DNA of 5,156 bases from Sedimentisphaerales bacterium (GCA_030636065.1 DAOVXR010000147.1:1-5156), one strand, 5' to 3'. Shown: positions 1 through 5,156, counted from the stretch's first letter. Made by a program: numbers and translations. Notes: a model not told the origin generated them from the letters alone.

Positions 1-40
1 ATTTTTTTATTGGGCAACCACTTACACAAATGCCCTTTTG

Positions 41-95
41 CTCTGCGAATGAGAATCTCATGCACGGTGCGTACAGACGGCAGCTTCATGCATTT
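41..95. other. Short palindromic intergenic patch upstream of the SGNH gene
   Basis: No gene is visible in positions 1-174. Within it, 49-61 is a near-perfect palindrome (ATGAGA-A-TCTCAT), followed directly by GCACGGTGCGTAC (62-74). The text 'TCTCATGCACGGT' faintly recalls the stem sequences found after the reverse transcriptase gene in some bacterial group II introns. No reverse transcriptase, domain V or intron boundary can be seen here. It could be the last remnant of an element lying to the left of the window, or a chance palindrome. Confidence 0.2.
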
Positions 96-162
96 GTTTC
101 TACTTTGGCACTTTTATTGTATTATCTCCGTAATGTAAGTAATGAGAAGATGGTATTTTTAT

Positions 163-167
163 GGAGA
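163..167 (+). promoter_or_regulatory. Ribosome binding site that fixes the SGNH gene start
   Basis: GGAGA lies 7 bases before the ATG at 175. The earlier in-frame ATG at 142 has no comparable purine-rich sequence before it, and starting there would place 11 unlikely residues ahead of the twin-arginine motif. The start at 175 is therefore preferred. Confidence 0.75.
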
Positions 168-174
168 TTTGATA

Positions 175-1419
175 ATGCAGAGACGTGAATTTCTGGGCAA
201 GATGATTGGGACTTCTTTGGCTGGCTTATCTCTTGACGGAATATTGGAAGGTGAAGAAACCGGCTTTGAAAAGCGCGCCAGAGAGTATCTTCGCTCGATT
301 ATGCCAAGCCGCCAGAGGATTGAAGACTTTATCACCGGTGTTTACGGTCCCAGAGACAAGCGCCCCGGCGAGATTTTCCAATACGATTCTGAACTGGGCT
401 GGATCCATCATGAGGCGATAGGCAGTACCGGTGTTGACGGTTCCAGGGTGTTCTATAGCTATGAATTCGACGGTGCCCGCAAAGTTATTAACTTTCCTAA
501 CAAATCCAGCCGTATTCGCACGTATGGCAATAGTTTCACACATTGCAGTCAGGCAAATAATAATGAAACGTGGGAAGAATACCTGGCGGCTCACATTCAA
601 GAACCTGTTCGTAACTACGGAGTCGGCGGTCACAGTGTCTATCAGGCCTACAGAAGGATGCTGAAAGTCGAAAAGCAAACTTCAGGCGGATATATCATCC
701 TTAATATATGGGATGACGATCACTACCGTAACCTCGATGCCTGGCGGAGCATACGATTTGGTTACGGTTCAAGATGTGGATTTACACTGCCCCATTTAAG
801 AGTAGATGTGGCTAACGGCAGATGTGAACAGATAGAGAACGTCTCGAAGACACCTAAAGACCTTTACAAGCTTTGTGACGTAGATTACCTCTTGCGAACC
901 TTCAAAGACGACCCAATCTTGAAGATGGTGATGGCCGCACGCAAAGGCGGCAGGAATATTTCAGCCGCACTCATAAATCCTGTGGCGGTTACGTTTGGTA
1001 TTCCTGACGAAAAGATAGCGGATACCGATATGGCGAAAAAGGTCAAAAAGATACATACCGAAGCTGCCTTGTTTGCGACCCAAAATGTTGTTACCTGGGC
1101 CGAGGAGTTTGCCAGAGATACCGGCAAAAAACTGATGATCATGCTTTCCTTTGGCCGCGGCAATGTAGCGAAACATTTGTCTGGAAAGCCCCGTTTTGAC
1201 CAGAATTTTGTTAGCTGGTTAAAAGATAAACCCTATCCGGTAATTGATATGCGGGACGTTTTCGCCGCAGATTACAGAAAGTACAAGGTAAATATCGATC
1301 AGTACCTTGCGCCTTTTTATAATGGCCATCATACCCCCAGGGGCAATTTCTTCACTGCCTGGGCAATCAAGGACAGGGTAATTCAGTGGCTAAACCCGAA
1401 ACCCCTGCCTTATCGTTGA
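175..1419 (+). CDS. Tat-type SGNH/GDSL-like hydrolase family protein
   Basis: A 414-residue protein that I read as an exported SGNH-fold (GDSL-like) protein, possibly a carbohydrate or lipid esterase or acyltransferase; the substrate is unknown. The N-terminus is QRREFLGK (residues 2-9, R3 and R4), a twin-arginine motif, followed by a short moderately hydrophobic stretch (10-20). No clear AxA cleavage site is visible, so the signal could be uncleaved. The block I nucleophile motif is YGNSFTHC (117-124) with candidate catalytic Ser120; Asn119 stands where classical GDS has Asp. NYGVGG (147-152) fits block II with its oxyanion Gly, and NIWDDDH (177-183) sits where block III is expected. Near the C-terminus, GHHTPRGN (384-391) would supply the catalytic His. 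The usual Asp three residues before it is not present (Tyr or Asn instead), so activity is uncertain. The region around residues 68-93 (YDSELGW...GVDGS) looks like the conserved lead-in seen in AlgX/AlgJ-like and other environmental SGNH proteins. The gene stands alone on this strand, convergent with the fragment at 1591-2004. The start at 175 is chosen on the ribosome binding site and Tat motif. Confidence is high for the reading frame, good for the fold and low for function. Confidence 0.85.
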   Translation: MQRREFLGKMIGTSLAGLSLDGILEGEETGFEKRAREYLRSIMPSRQRIEDFITGVYGPRDKRPGEIFQYDSELGWIHHEAIGSTGVDGSRVFYSYEFDGARKVINFPNKSSRIRTYGNSFTHCSQANNNETWEEYLAAHIQEPVRNYGVGGHSVYQAYRRMLKVEKQTSGGYIILNIWDDDHYRNLDAWRSIRFGYGSRCGFTLPHLRVDVANGRCEQIENVSKTPKDLYKLCDVDYLLRTFKDDPILKMVMAARKGGRNISAALINPVAVTFGIPDEKIADTDMAKKVKKIHTEAALFATQNVVTWAEEFARDTGKKLMIMLSFGRGNVAKHLSGKPRFDQNFVSWLKDKPYPVIDMRDVFAADYRKYKVNIDQYLAPFYNGHHTPRGNFFTAWAIKDRVIQWLNPKPLPYR

Positions 1420-1590
1420 GTTGTGTCTTCAATACCAAAATTTCTTTTTCTGAAGAAAGAAATAAAAACAAAATATAATCACAAATCAGACAAGAATATG
1501 GCACTTATATGCAATACAACCATTTCCCTGAAACATTACTAATGGGCTATGAACTTGTGTTTTCACAGCTTTTTCTCTCCGAAGCCGGTG

Positions 1591-2004
1591 CTACCATGTC
1601 CATTCCAATTTATAGCTATCTTTGAGACTCGGATTTTGTATTTTCAACACCAACGCTGGTCGATTTGAAACCATTGTTTGTATTGGTTTCGGACATTTCA
1701 CTTCATATGTTCCTATTTTTTTGACCGCCTTGGAAGTTTTATAAGGCCTATTTTCAGGAAAAATAAAAGTCAGGCAGAATTCTTTTGCAGGATAGGTTTG
1801 TCTTTCAACCCAATATTCGACATCTTGACAGAAGGAATCTTTGAATCTACACTTGAATGTGCGAGTAAATTCTTCCCCTTTCACCGTTGAACGTCCGAAT
1901 GTTGTTTTTACAAGAATTTTCCCCTCTTCTTCCTCTACAGATACAACCTTCCCAGATAAGATTTCGAAGGAGTCTATACTCCCATCGGCAGACATATCCT
2001 CCAC
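1591..2004 (-). CDS. Hypothetical protein, probably the 3' fragment of a truncated gene
   Basis: An open frame of 137 residues if read from a GTG at 2004; it stays open upstream to a TAG at about 2016-2018. I do not recognise the family. The sequence is beta-rich with alternating hydrophobics and no membrane segment. A run of glutamates (VEEEEGK) lies near residue 25, and it ends in YKLEWTW. It has three cysteines in the middle region and one more near residue 103. The upstream sequence is IS1182-type transposase, and the GTG has no properly spaced ribosome binding site: GGAGG lies inside the frame, only 2 bases before an internal ATG (1993-1995). The simplest reading is therefore the C-terminal domain of a longer protein whose 5' part was lost when the insertion sequence arrived or recombined. 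The alternative is a short independent gene. Coding character looks real: an AT-rich but stop-free frame with sensible composition. The matching region of the middle transposase frame (1847-2010) is only its shadow. Confidence 0.5.
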   Translation of the reverse strand: MEDMSADGSIDSFEILSGKVVSVEEEEGKILVKTTFGRSTVKGEEFTRTFKCRFKDSFCQDVEYWVERQTYPAKEFCLTFIFPENRPYKTSKAVKKIGTYEVKCPKPIQTMVSNRPALVLKIQNPSLKDSYKLEWTW

Positions 2005-2009
2005 GTAGT

Positions 2010-2645
2010 AAAAGGTGTTTTTCTACCGGGCATTCATTACGAAATTCGCATTTACTACATGCCGCATGGGCCATAACAGTATTTGTTGTTGATATTTCAT
2101 TATTATGTACCGAGAAGATGGGATCAAGACCTTTCGGATAGCAGATAACTTTTTCGGTTTGCTCATCGATATTGAAATCATCAATATTCAAGGCTTCATC
2201 ATCTCTATCGATAAGACCACCGGATTGAACCGGGCCGACAAGCTCAACACCTTTGTCGCCTGCACTCAAAATATTTTCATCGCTGCAATAACCGGTATCG
2301 GCAAACATCTCTTTTGGCAAAAGGTCGTTGCTCTCCAGGTTATCAAGTACTTTTCCTGTAGCTTCCATATCTGATTCAACTGCTGTTTGCGGGATAGCAC
2401 ACGTTATAAGCTGTACATCGTTTTCCGGATGACAGGTTTCGCTGATTTGCACCTGATAGCCCCGGCCCTTGTGGCCATCGTAGGTCGCATCCGGGTCAGA
2501 TGGATTCTGCATTACATTGCCGCCGGTCTTTTGTTTAATGATGACCTTGTCTTCGTGCACATGGCATTGCTCATAGAATATTCGTTCAACTACTTTATAA
2601 GTATCACGATTACTATGTTCGCCTTTATCAACAAACCGCTGTATA
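2010..2645 (-). pseudogene. IS1182-type transposase, DDE segment with missing C-terminus
   Basis: Reading in the third frame gives RFVDKGEHSNRDTYKVVER, then KTGG, then the family signature QNPSDPDATYDGHKGRGYQV, and MFADTGYCSDEN. The Asp of ADTGY (codon at 2297-2299) is the likely second catalytic residue. A small cysteine cluster follows (ACSKCEFRNECPV, C-x2-C-x5-C). Family members normally continue for roughly 90-100 more residues, including a YR-R-GIE-type segment carrying the catalytic Glu. Here the resemblance ends right after CPVE, near 2015-2020. The frame stays open to 1847 only as a shadow of the unrelated frame at 1591-2004. A standalone call from the ATG at 2560 would omit about 28 residues at its start and carry foreign residues at its end. 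Confidence 0.75.
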
Positions 2646-3234
2646 AATACATATCCTCGGCTACCTGTTGGCGAAGCAGATGACGCGATTCGCTGTCTTT
2701 TCTGGTCTCGGCGAATAACTGATTAACGCCAGGTGCATAACGATTACGTAAAGATTCATCCAGCGAATTGTAGTCTGTTTTACTATGTCGTTTGAGTTGG
2801 GTAAGAAAACGCTTGATCGCTACCCCCATTAACCGTGTGCGACCAAAGCTTGCCATGTCACTGAAGATGCGTGTCGAATCCAAACGCTGTTTGTCAATCT
2901 TAGTGCCGAGAACTTCTACAAGCGTTGTGGTAATTTTGTCCATTGTTGTTTTGGCTAAATCATCTTCTTCAAATAGATTAATGTATCGCTCAAGCGTACG
3001 TTTGGAAATATCGTGAGTTACAGGCTCAAGATTCAATGCGTAATGGACATTCATATTAAAACTGTAAGCATCGAGGGCCTGTTCTTTTGTCCAGTCCATA
3101 AATTCCTGGATCAATAACAGCCCCGCAATCGAATAGAGCTCTTTGGTCGGCCTACCCATCGTTGGATCAAAGTGTCCGCTGAGAGCATCGACCGGCATGA
3201 GCTTAAGAAGATTTGGCGGAAAACGCCGGGCCAA
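2590..3234 (-). pseudogene. IS1182-type transposase, middle segment (DUF772-like domain and first catalytic Asp)
   Basis: This open stretch carries the N-terminal transposase domain typical of IS1182-type enzymes. It includes LMPVDALSGHFDPTMGRPTK and the following helix (ELYSIAGLLLIQEFMDWTKE), then KQRLDSTRIFSDMASFGRTR. The Asp of LDST (codon at 2878-2880) is the likely first residue of the DDE catalytic triad. The real transposase sequence enters this frame near 3203 from the previous one. It leaves it near 2640-2646, where the frame runs into meaningless residues and a stop at 2590, while the next frame continues with RFVDKGEHSNRDTYKVVER. The shift lies at a T-rich spot (TATTTATAC, minus strand). 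It is consistent with one lost base, or formally a -1 shift, although the site is not a canonical slippery heptamer. Confidence 0.8.
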
Positions 3235-3326
3235 CCGTTGAGCAGGCGTTTGCGTGTTTTTTCGGTCAGGACGCTGTCGAACGGGTCGAAAAGCTATGTT
3301 TGTTGTGGGTTGACAATTTTATGCAT
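3203..3326 (-). pseudogene. IS1182-type transposase, N-terminal segment (frame 1, with amber stop)
   Basis: Translation from the ATG at 3326 gives MHKIVNPQQT, then a TAG codon (3294-3296), then LFDPFDSVLTEKTRKRLL and NGWPGVFRQIFL. The text on both sides of the TAG matches the expected N-terminus of this transposase group, where a residue such as Gln is usual; a single CAG-to-TAG change would explain it. GGAG (3331-3334 on the plus strand as CTCC) lies 5 bases before this ATG, so this is the original start. At about 3203-3210 (TTCTTAAG on the minus strand) the reading must drop back one base to continue in the MGRPTKELY frame, consistent with loss of a single base. A start at the TTG at 3234 would therefore give a false N-terminus. 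Confidence 0.75.
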
Positions 3327-3330
3327 AATC

Positions 3331-3334
3331 GCTC
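3331..3334 (-). promoter_or_regulatory. Ribosome binding site of the transposase remnant
   Basis: On the minus strand GGAG is followed by 5 bases and the ATG at 3326. It supports 3326 as the ancestral start rather than the downstream TTG at 3234. Confidence 0.6.
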
Positions 3335-3360
3335 CAAGTATTTGTTATAGAAGAACTTGC

Positions 3361-3388
3361 ATTATATACAATCGCACCTGCCTGTCGA
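3361..3388 (-). promoter_or_regulatory. Sigma-70-type promoter of the transposase
   Basis: On the minus strand TCGACA (3388-3383) matches five of six bases of TTGACA. It is followed by a 16-base spacer and a perfect TATAAT (3366-3361). The -10 box lies about 35 bases before the transposase ATG. This is a prediction from consensus only. Confidence 0.55.
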
Positions 3389-3390
3389 CC

Positions 3391-3515
3391 CTAAAATGCT
3401 TATAAGTACTCGAATTTACAATACGTTATGATGTTTCTTTGTAGCAAATACTTTTGACGCTGGCATCAATAAATACAATAAATATTATAGAAATAACTAT
3501 AGAAATGGGAAATGC
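3391..3515. other. AT-rich intergenic stretch between IS remnant and tRNA terminator
   Basis: I see no gene here. ACTTTTGACGC at 3450-3460 also occurs at 5029-5039 in the fabF leader. It may be chance, but see the fabF leader entry. The boundary between chromosome and insertion sequence probably lies at the right-hand side of the promoter, near 3390. Confidence 0.3.
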
Positions 3516-3549
3516 AAAAAAAATAACCCCTTGCTATGGAAGGAGTTAT
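3516..3549 (-). terminator. Rho-independent terminator after tRNA-Leu
   Basis: On the minus strand ATAACTCCTT (3549-3540) pairs with AAGGGGTTAT (3532-3523) around a 7-base loop. This is a 10-bp stem with one G-U pair, followed by a run of eight T (3523-3516). It begins 5 bases after the 3' end of the tRNA, so it should end the tRNA transcript, and possibly the whole acpP-fabF-tRNA unit. Confidence 0.85.
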
Positions 3550-3554
3550 AAAAA

Positions 3555-3638
3555 TGCCCGGGACTGGAGTCGAACCAGCACGAGGTTGCCCTCACTAGCC
3601 CCTCAAGCTAGCGCGTCTGCCAATTCCGCCACCCGGGC
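3555..3638 (-). tRNA. tRNA-Leu (anticodon GAG)
   Basis: An 84-base cloverleaf. The acceptor arms GCCCGGG (3638-3632) and CCCGGGC (3562-3556) pair fully, with discriminator A at 3555. The D arm is followed by the anticodon stem CTAGC/GCTAG around the loop TTGAGGG, giving anticodon GAG, which reads CUC and CUU. A long variable arm (TGAGGGCAACCTCG) and the leucine-type D loop (GGCGGAATTGGCAGACGC) mark it as a class II tRNA-Leu. The T arm contains GGTTCGACTCC. The CCA end is not encoded: the base after the discriminator is T, so it must be added by the nucleotidyltransferase. It lies 62 bases downstream of fabF on the same strand and is followed at once by a terminator. Confidence 0.97.
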
Positions 3639-3658
3639 CGGGATCATTCAGTTATCAC

Positions 3659-3675
3659 GCGGGCCACAGGCCCGC
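3659..3675. repeat. Perfect GC-rich palindromic hairpin between fabF and tRNA-Leu
   Basis: GCGGGCC-ACA-GGCCCGC is a 7-bp perfect stem with a 3-base loop. There is no T-run on either side, so it is not a standard terminator. Short intergenic GC palindromes of this type are often dispersed REP-like repeats; only one copy lies in the window. It may instead protect the 3' end of fabF mRNA or help process the tRNA precursor. Confidence 0.5.
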
Positions 3676-3700
3676 CCTACTGATATTTTCAGAGGTTGTT

Positions 3701-4939
3701 TTATATTTTGCCGATTATCAGCGAGGCGTTATGCCCGCCGAAACCGAAGGAATTGCTCATAATATATTTTATCTTCTTTTCGCGGGGCACCTTTGGGGTG
3801 TAATCCAGATCACACTGTGGGTCAGGATTATCCAGATTAATGGTCGGCGGTATGATGGAATCCCTTATAGCCAGTGCTGAAACTATCAGTTCTACTCCGC
3901 CGCTGGCGCCGAGCAGATGCCCCAAATGGCTTTTAGTACTGCTGATAGCTACCTTCAGGGCATGTGGGCCGAACAATGCCTTGACAGCGTTAGTTTCACT
4001 TAAGTCATTTAGTTGGGTGCCGGTGCCGTGGGCGTTAATGTAATCGATCTGTGTGCAATCGATCTGAGCATCGGCCAAGGCGATCTTCATTGCGTTCTGA
4101 GCCCCTCTGCCATCCGGTGCAGGCTGAGTGATATGTTTGGCATCAGCAGTCATACCATAACCAACCAGTTCAGCATAAATGCGAGCGCCGCGTTGCTTGG
4201 CATGTTCATAATCTTCCAGCACCACTATGCCTGCCCCTTCACTGAGGACAAAGCCTTCACGGTCCCGATCGAATGGCCTGGACGCGAGCGTCGGTTCATC
4301 ATTGCGTCTGCTCAGTGCCTTCAGGGCACAAAAACTGGCCAGTCCCAGACTCGTCAACGCCGCCTCACTGCCCCCGGAAACCATCACGTCGGCCAGGCCC
4401 AATTGTATCTGGCGAAAAGCATCGCCGATCGCGTGAGCAGCCGAAGCACAGGCAGTAACCACCGACGTATTGGAACCGCGAAAATTAAAATGAATGGAAA
4501 CATTCGCACTGGCAGCATTGACCATCAGCTTAGGGACGCAGAACGGACTCACACGGTCCGGACCACGTTCTATTAGTTTGCGATGCTCTTTTTCCAATTC
4601 CTCCAGACCACCGATTCCCGAACCCACGATAACCCCGCAACGATCCAGGTTGGTTTTGTCCAGATCGAGTCCGCTGTCCTGGACGGCCTTGACCGCCGCA
4701 GCCAGAGCAAACAGAGCAAATCGGTCTATCCGTTTAGCCTGTCGCTTATCACAGAACTCGCCGGGATCGAAATCAGTAATTTCTCCACCGATCCGGACAG
4801 GGAATTCCGAGGCATCGAACCTCTCTATCTTTTTTACGCCGCTTTTGCCGGCGCAGATATCATCCCAGAAGGCCGGTATGGTCTTACCCAAAGCCGTCAT
4901 CTGTCCCAAACCGGTTATAACAACTCGCCGTCGGGCCAT
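3701..4939 (-). CDS. fabF: Beta-ketoacyl-[acyl-carrier-protein] synthase II (KAS II)
   Basis: This cytoplasmic condensing enzyme of type II fatty acid synthesis joins malonyl-ACP to a growing acyl-ACP, releasing CO2 and giving beta-ketoacyl-ACP. It has 412 residues, against 413 in E. coli FabF, and starts VVITGLGQMTALG. The catalytic triad is complete: Cys164 in VTACASAAHA, His304 in NAHGTGT, and His341 in KSHLGHLLGASG with Lys336 before it. The C-terminal glycine-rich GFGGHNASL (399-407) is also present. The N-terminal thiolase-like half contains GSGIGGLEELE (106-116), and the Cys-His-His order is the FabF/FabB pattern, not the Cys-His-Asn of FabH. KAS II rather than KAS I is chosen from the length, the adjacent acpP and overall motif wording. 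The ATG at 4939 has a weak AGG 8 bases upstream (minus strand) and begins directly at the conserved first strand. acpP lies 121 bases upstream on the same strand, the usual acpP-fabF order. The intervening leader has regulatory-looking structure. A small oddity is QMTALG where most relatives read AVTPLG. Confidence 0.97.
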   Translation of the reverse strand: MARRRVVITGLGQMTALGKTIPAFWDDICAGKSGVKKIERFDASEFPVRIGGEITDFDPGEFCDKRQAKRIDRFALFALAAAVKAVQDSGLDLDKTNLDRCGVIVGSGIGGLEELEKEHRKLIERGPDRVSPFCVPKLMVNAASANVSIHFNFRGSNTSVVTACASAAHAIGDAFRQIQLGLADVMVSGGSEAALTSLGLASFCALKALSRRNDEPTLASRPFDRDREGFVLSEGAGIVVLEDYEHAKQRGARIYAELVGYGMTADAKHITQPAPDGRGAQNAMKIALADAQIDCTQIDYINAHGTGTQLNDLSETNAVKALFGPHALKVAISSTKSHLGHLLGASGGVELIVSALAIRDSIIPPTINLDNPDPQCDLDYTPKVPREKKIKYIMSNSFGFGGHNASLIIGKI

Positions 4940-4951
4940 AATAAATACCTG

Positions 4952-4967
4952 TTGACGATACCGTCAA
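4952..4967 (-). promoter_or_regulatory. Palindromic element just upstream of fabF
   Basis: TTGACG-ATAC-CGTCAA is a perfect 6-bp palindrome with a 4-base spacer, 13 bases before the fabF start. It could be an operator half-site pair or an RNA hairpin close to the ribosome binding site. I do not recognise it as a known FadR or FapR site. Confidence 0.35.
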
Positions 4968-5038
4968 AAGTTTAAAAAAGTACAAAAGCCCGCGTTTCCG
5001 GCTTAATAATAAAGATAAGGCACTTTGAACTTTTGACG
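4962..5038. repeat. 11-bp inverted repeat enclosing the fabF leader hairpin
   Basis: CGTCAAAAGTT (4962-4972) and AACTTTTGACG (5028-5038) are perfect inverted copies 55 bases apart. The left arm shares its CGTCAA with the palindrome at 4952-4967. In the transcript this segment could therefore pair either with the distant arm or with the adjacent TTGACG. Whether this regulates the ratio of ACP to FabF is inference. Confidence 0.4.
4974..5004 (-). terminator. Possible terminator or attenuator between acpP and fabF
   Basis: On the minus strand AAGCC (5004-5000) pairs with GGCTT (4990-4986) across a 9-base loop, and is followed by TTTTGTACTTTTTT. The 5-bp stem is short and the T-tract is interrupted, so termination would be partial at best. 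Partial termination would fit the common situation where ACP is made in large excess over FabF. Confidence 0.4.
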
Positions 5039-5060
5039 CCAGCGTTACCTGTTAAGAAGA

Positions 5061-5156
5061 TTATTTATCTTCGCTTTTGTCATCGCCCTGGCCGGCAAAC
5101 TCTTTGATGTGGTCGATAGCCTGCCCGACAGTCTGAATTTTTTCTGCCGCCTCATC
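5061..5156 (-). CDS. acpP: Acyl carrier protein, C-terminal part (cut by window edge)
   Basis: The last 31 residues and stop codon (TAA at 5063-5061) of a protein entering from the right edge. The readable sequence DEAAEKIQTVGQAIDHIKEF is the helix III-helix IV end of acyl carrier protein, with the conserved 'TVG-A--HI' pattern. It is followed by a polar tail (AGQGDDKSEDK) somewhat longer than in E. coli ACP. The DSL motif with the phosphopantetheine serine lies outside the window. ACP carries acyl intermediates as thioesters for FabF and the other fatty-acid synthesis enzymes. Position directly before fabF on the same strand supports the call. Confidence 0.9.
   Translation of the reverse strand, partial: DEAAEKIQTVGQAIDHIKEFAGQGDDKSEDK

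Larger units (their letters stand above)
2005..3390 (-). mobile_element. Degenerate, 3'-truncated IS1182-type insertion sequence
   Basis: The remnant consists of a promoter (3361-3388), a ribosome binding site and a transposase gene spread over three frames, all on the minus strand. Its upstream end is approximate. The sequence GGGTCGACAGGCAGGTGCG, read on the minus strand from 3391, is a candidate terminal region because it lies just outside the gene. No matching inverted copy is visible to the left of the transposase, so the left end appears lost at the junction near 2005-2020. No target-site duplication can be identified. The transposase has one in-frame stop, two frameshifts and a missing C-terminus, so the element cannot move by itself. 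Family assignment comes from recognised protein motifs (MGRPTKELY, QNPSDPDATYDGHKG). Confidence 0.75.

Noticed and set aside
142..174. Upstream in-frame ATG of the SGNH gene
   Set aside because: It has no ribosome binding site and would bury the twin-arginine motif behind 11 residues; the ATG at 175 has GGAGA at proper spacing.
226..678. Antisense open frame of 150 codons inside the SGNH gene
   Set aside because: It is a shadow of the real gene, with no recognisable motif.
1441..1462. TTTCTTT...AAAGAAA inverted repeat after the SGNH gene as a terminator
   Set aside because: The stem is almost entirely A-T and no T-run follows on the plus strand, so it would be a very weak terminator; I do not annotate it.
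2590..2660. Programmed -1 frameshift in the transposase
   Set aside because: The site (TATTTATAC) is not a canonical slippery heptamer, and the gene also has a stop codon, another frameshift and a truncation, so decay is the simpler explanation.
3454..3762. Plus-strand open frame of 102 codons
   Set aside because: It runs across the tRNA-Leu gene, its terminator and the end of fabF, so it is not a credible gene.
4013..4576. Plus-strand open frame of 187 codons within fabF
   Set aside because: It lies fully antisense to a complete, confidently identified fabF and has no recognisable protein features. The other plus-strand frames across 3840-4975 are rejected for the same reason.
1..5156. CRISPR array, toxin-antitoxin pair, defence island or other new system
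   Set aside because: I found no regularly spaced repeats and no paired small genes or defence-type genes; the genes present are housekeeping, a single SGNH-like gene and IS debris.

Overview
The window looks like a bacterial chromosome segment. It has a housekeeping fatty-acid-synthesis block at its right end, a worn-out insertion sequence in the middle, and an exported-type SGNH-fold protein at the left. The twin-arginine SGNH-like protein with a 'GNSFTHC' nucleophile motif and the short palindromic intergenic hairpin are things I associate with Planctomycetota and related environmental lineages. That assignment is an impression only; nothing in 5 kb proves it.

Layout, left to right. Positions 1-174 hold no gene, only a small palindromic patch. 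Positions 175-1419 (+) encode a 414-residue SGNH/GDSL-like protein with a Tat-type N-terminus and a good ribosome binding site. Positions 1420-1590 are an AT-rich gap between convergent genes. Positions 1591-2004 (-) are an open frame that I read as the 3' end of an unidentified gene. Its upstream part has been replaced by a decayed IS1182-type transposase, about 2010-3326 (-). That transposase is broken by an in-frame amber codon and two frameshifts, and it lacks the C-terminal part that should carry the last catalytic residue. Its own promoter and ribosome binding site are still recognisable, at 3361-3388 and 3331-3334. Positions 3516-3549 hold a textbook Rho-independent terminator (-). It lies immediately downstream of tRNA-Leu(GAG) at 3555-3638 (-), which follows a palindromic hairpin (3659-3675) and fabF (3701-4939, -). 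The 121-bp fabF leader carries a terminator-like hairpin and three copies of a TTGACG/CGTCAA element. The C-terminus of acyl carrier protein (5061-5156, -) runs off the window edge.

How the genes fit together. acpP, fabF and tRNA-Leu are on the same strand in that order and may form one transcription unit closed by the terminator at 3516-3549. ACP carries the acyl chains that FabF condenses. The IS remnant starts just beyond this terminator and is transcriptionally separate. The SGNH-like gene is a single gene on the opposite strand with no visible functional link to the rest. I found no CRISPR array, defence system or evident new system. The most worthwhile leads are the fabF leader structure, the chimeric junction near 2005-2020 and the atypical SGNH protein.
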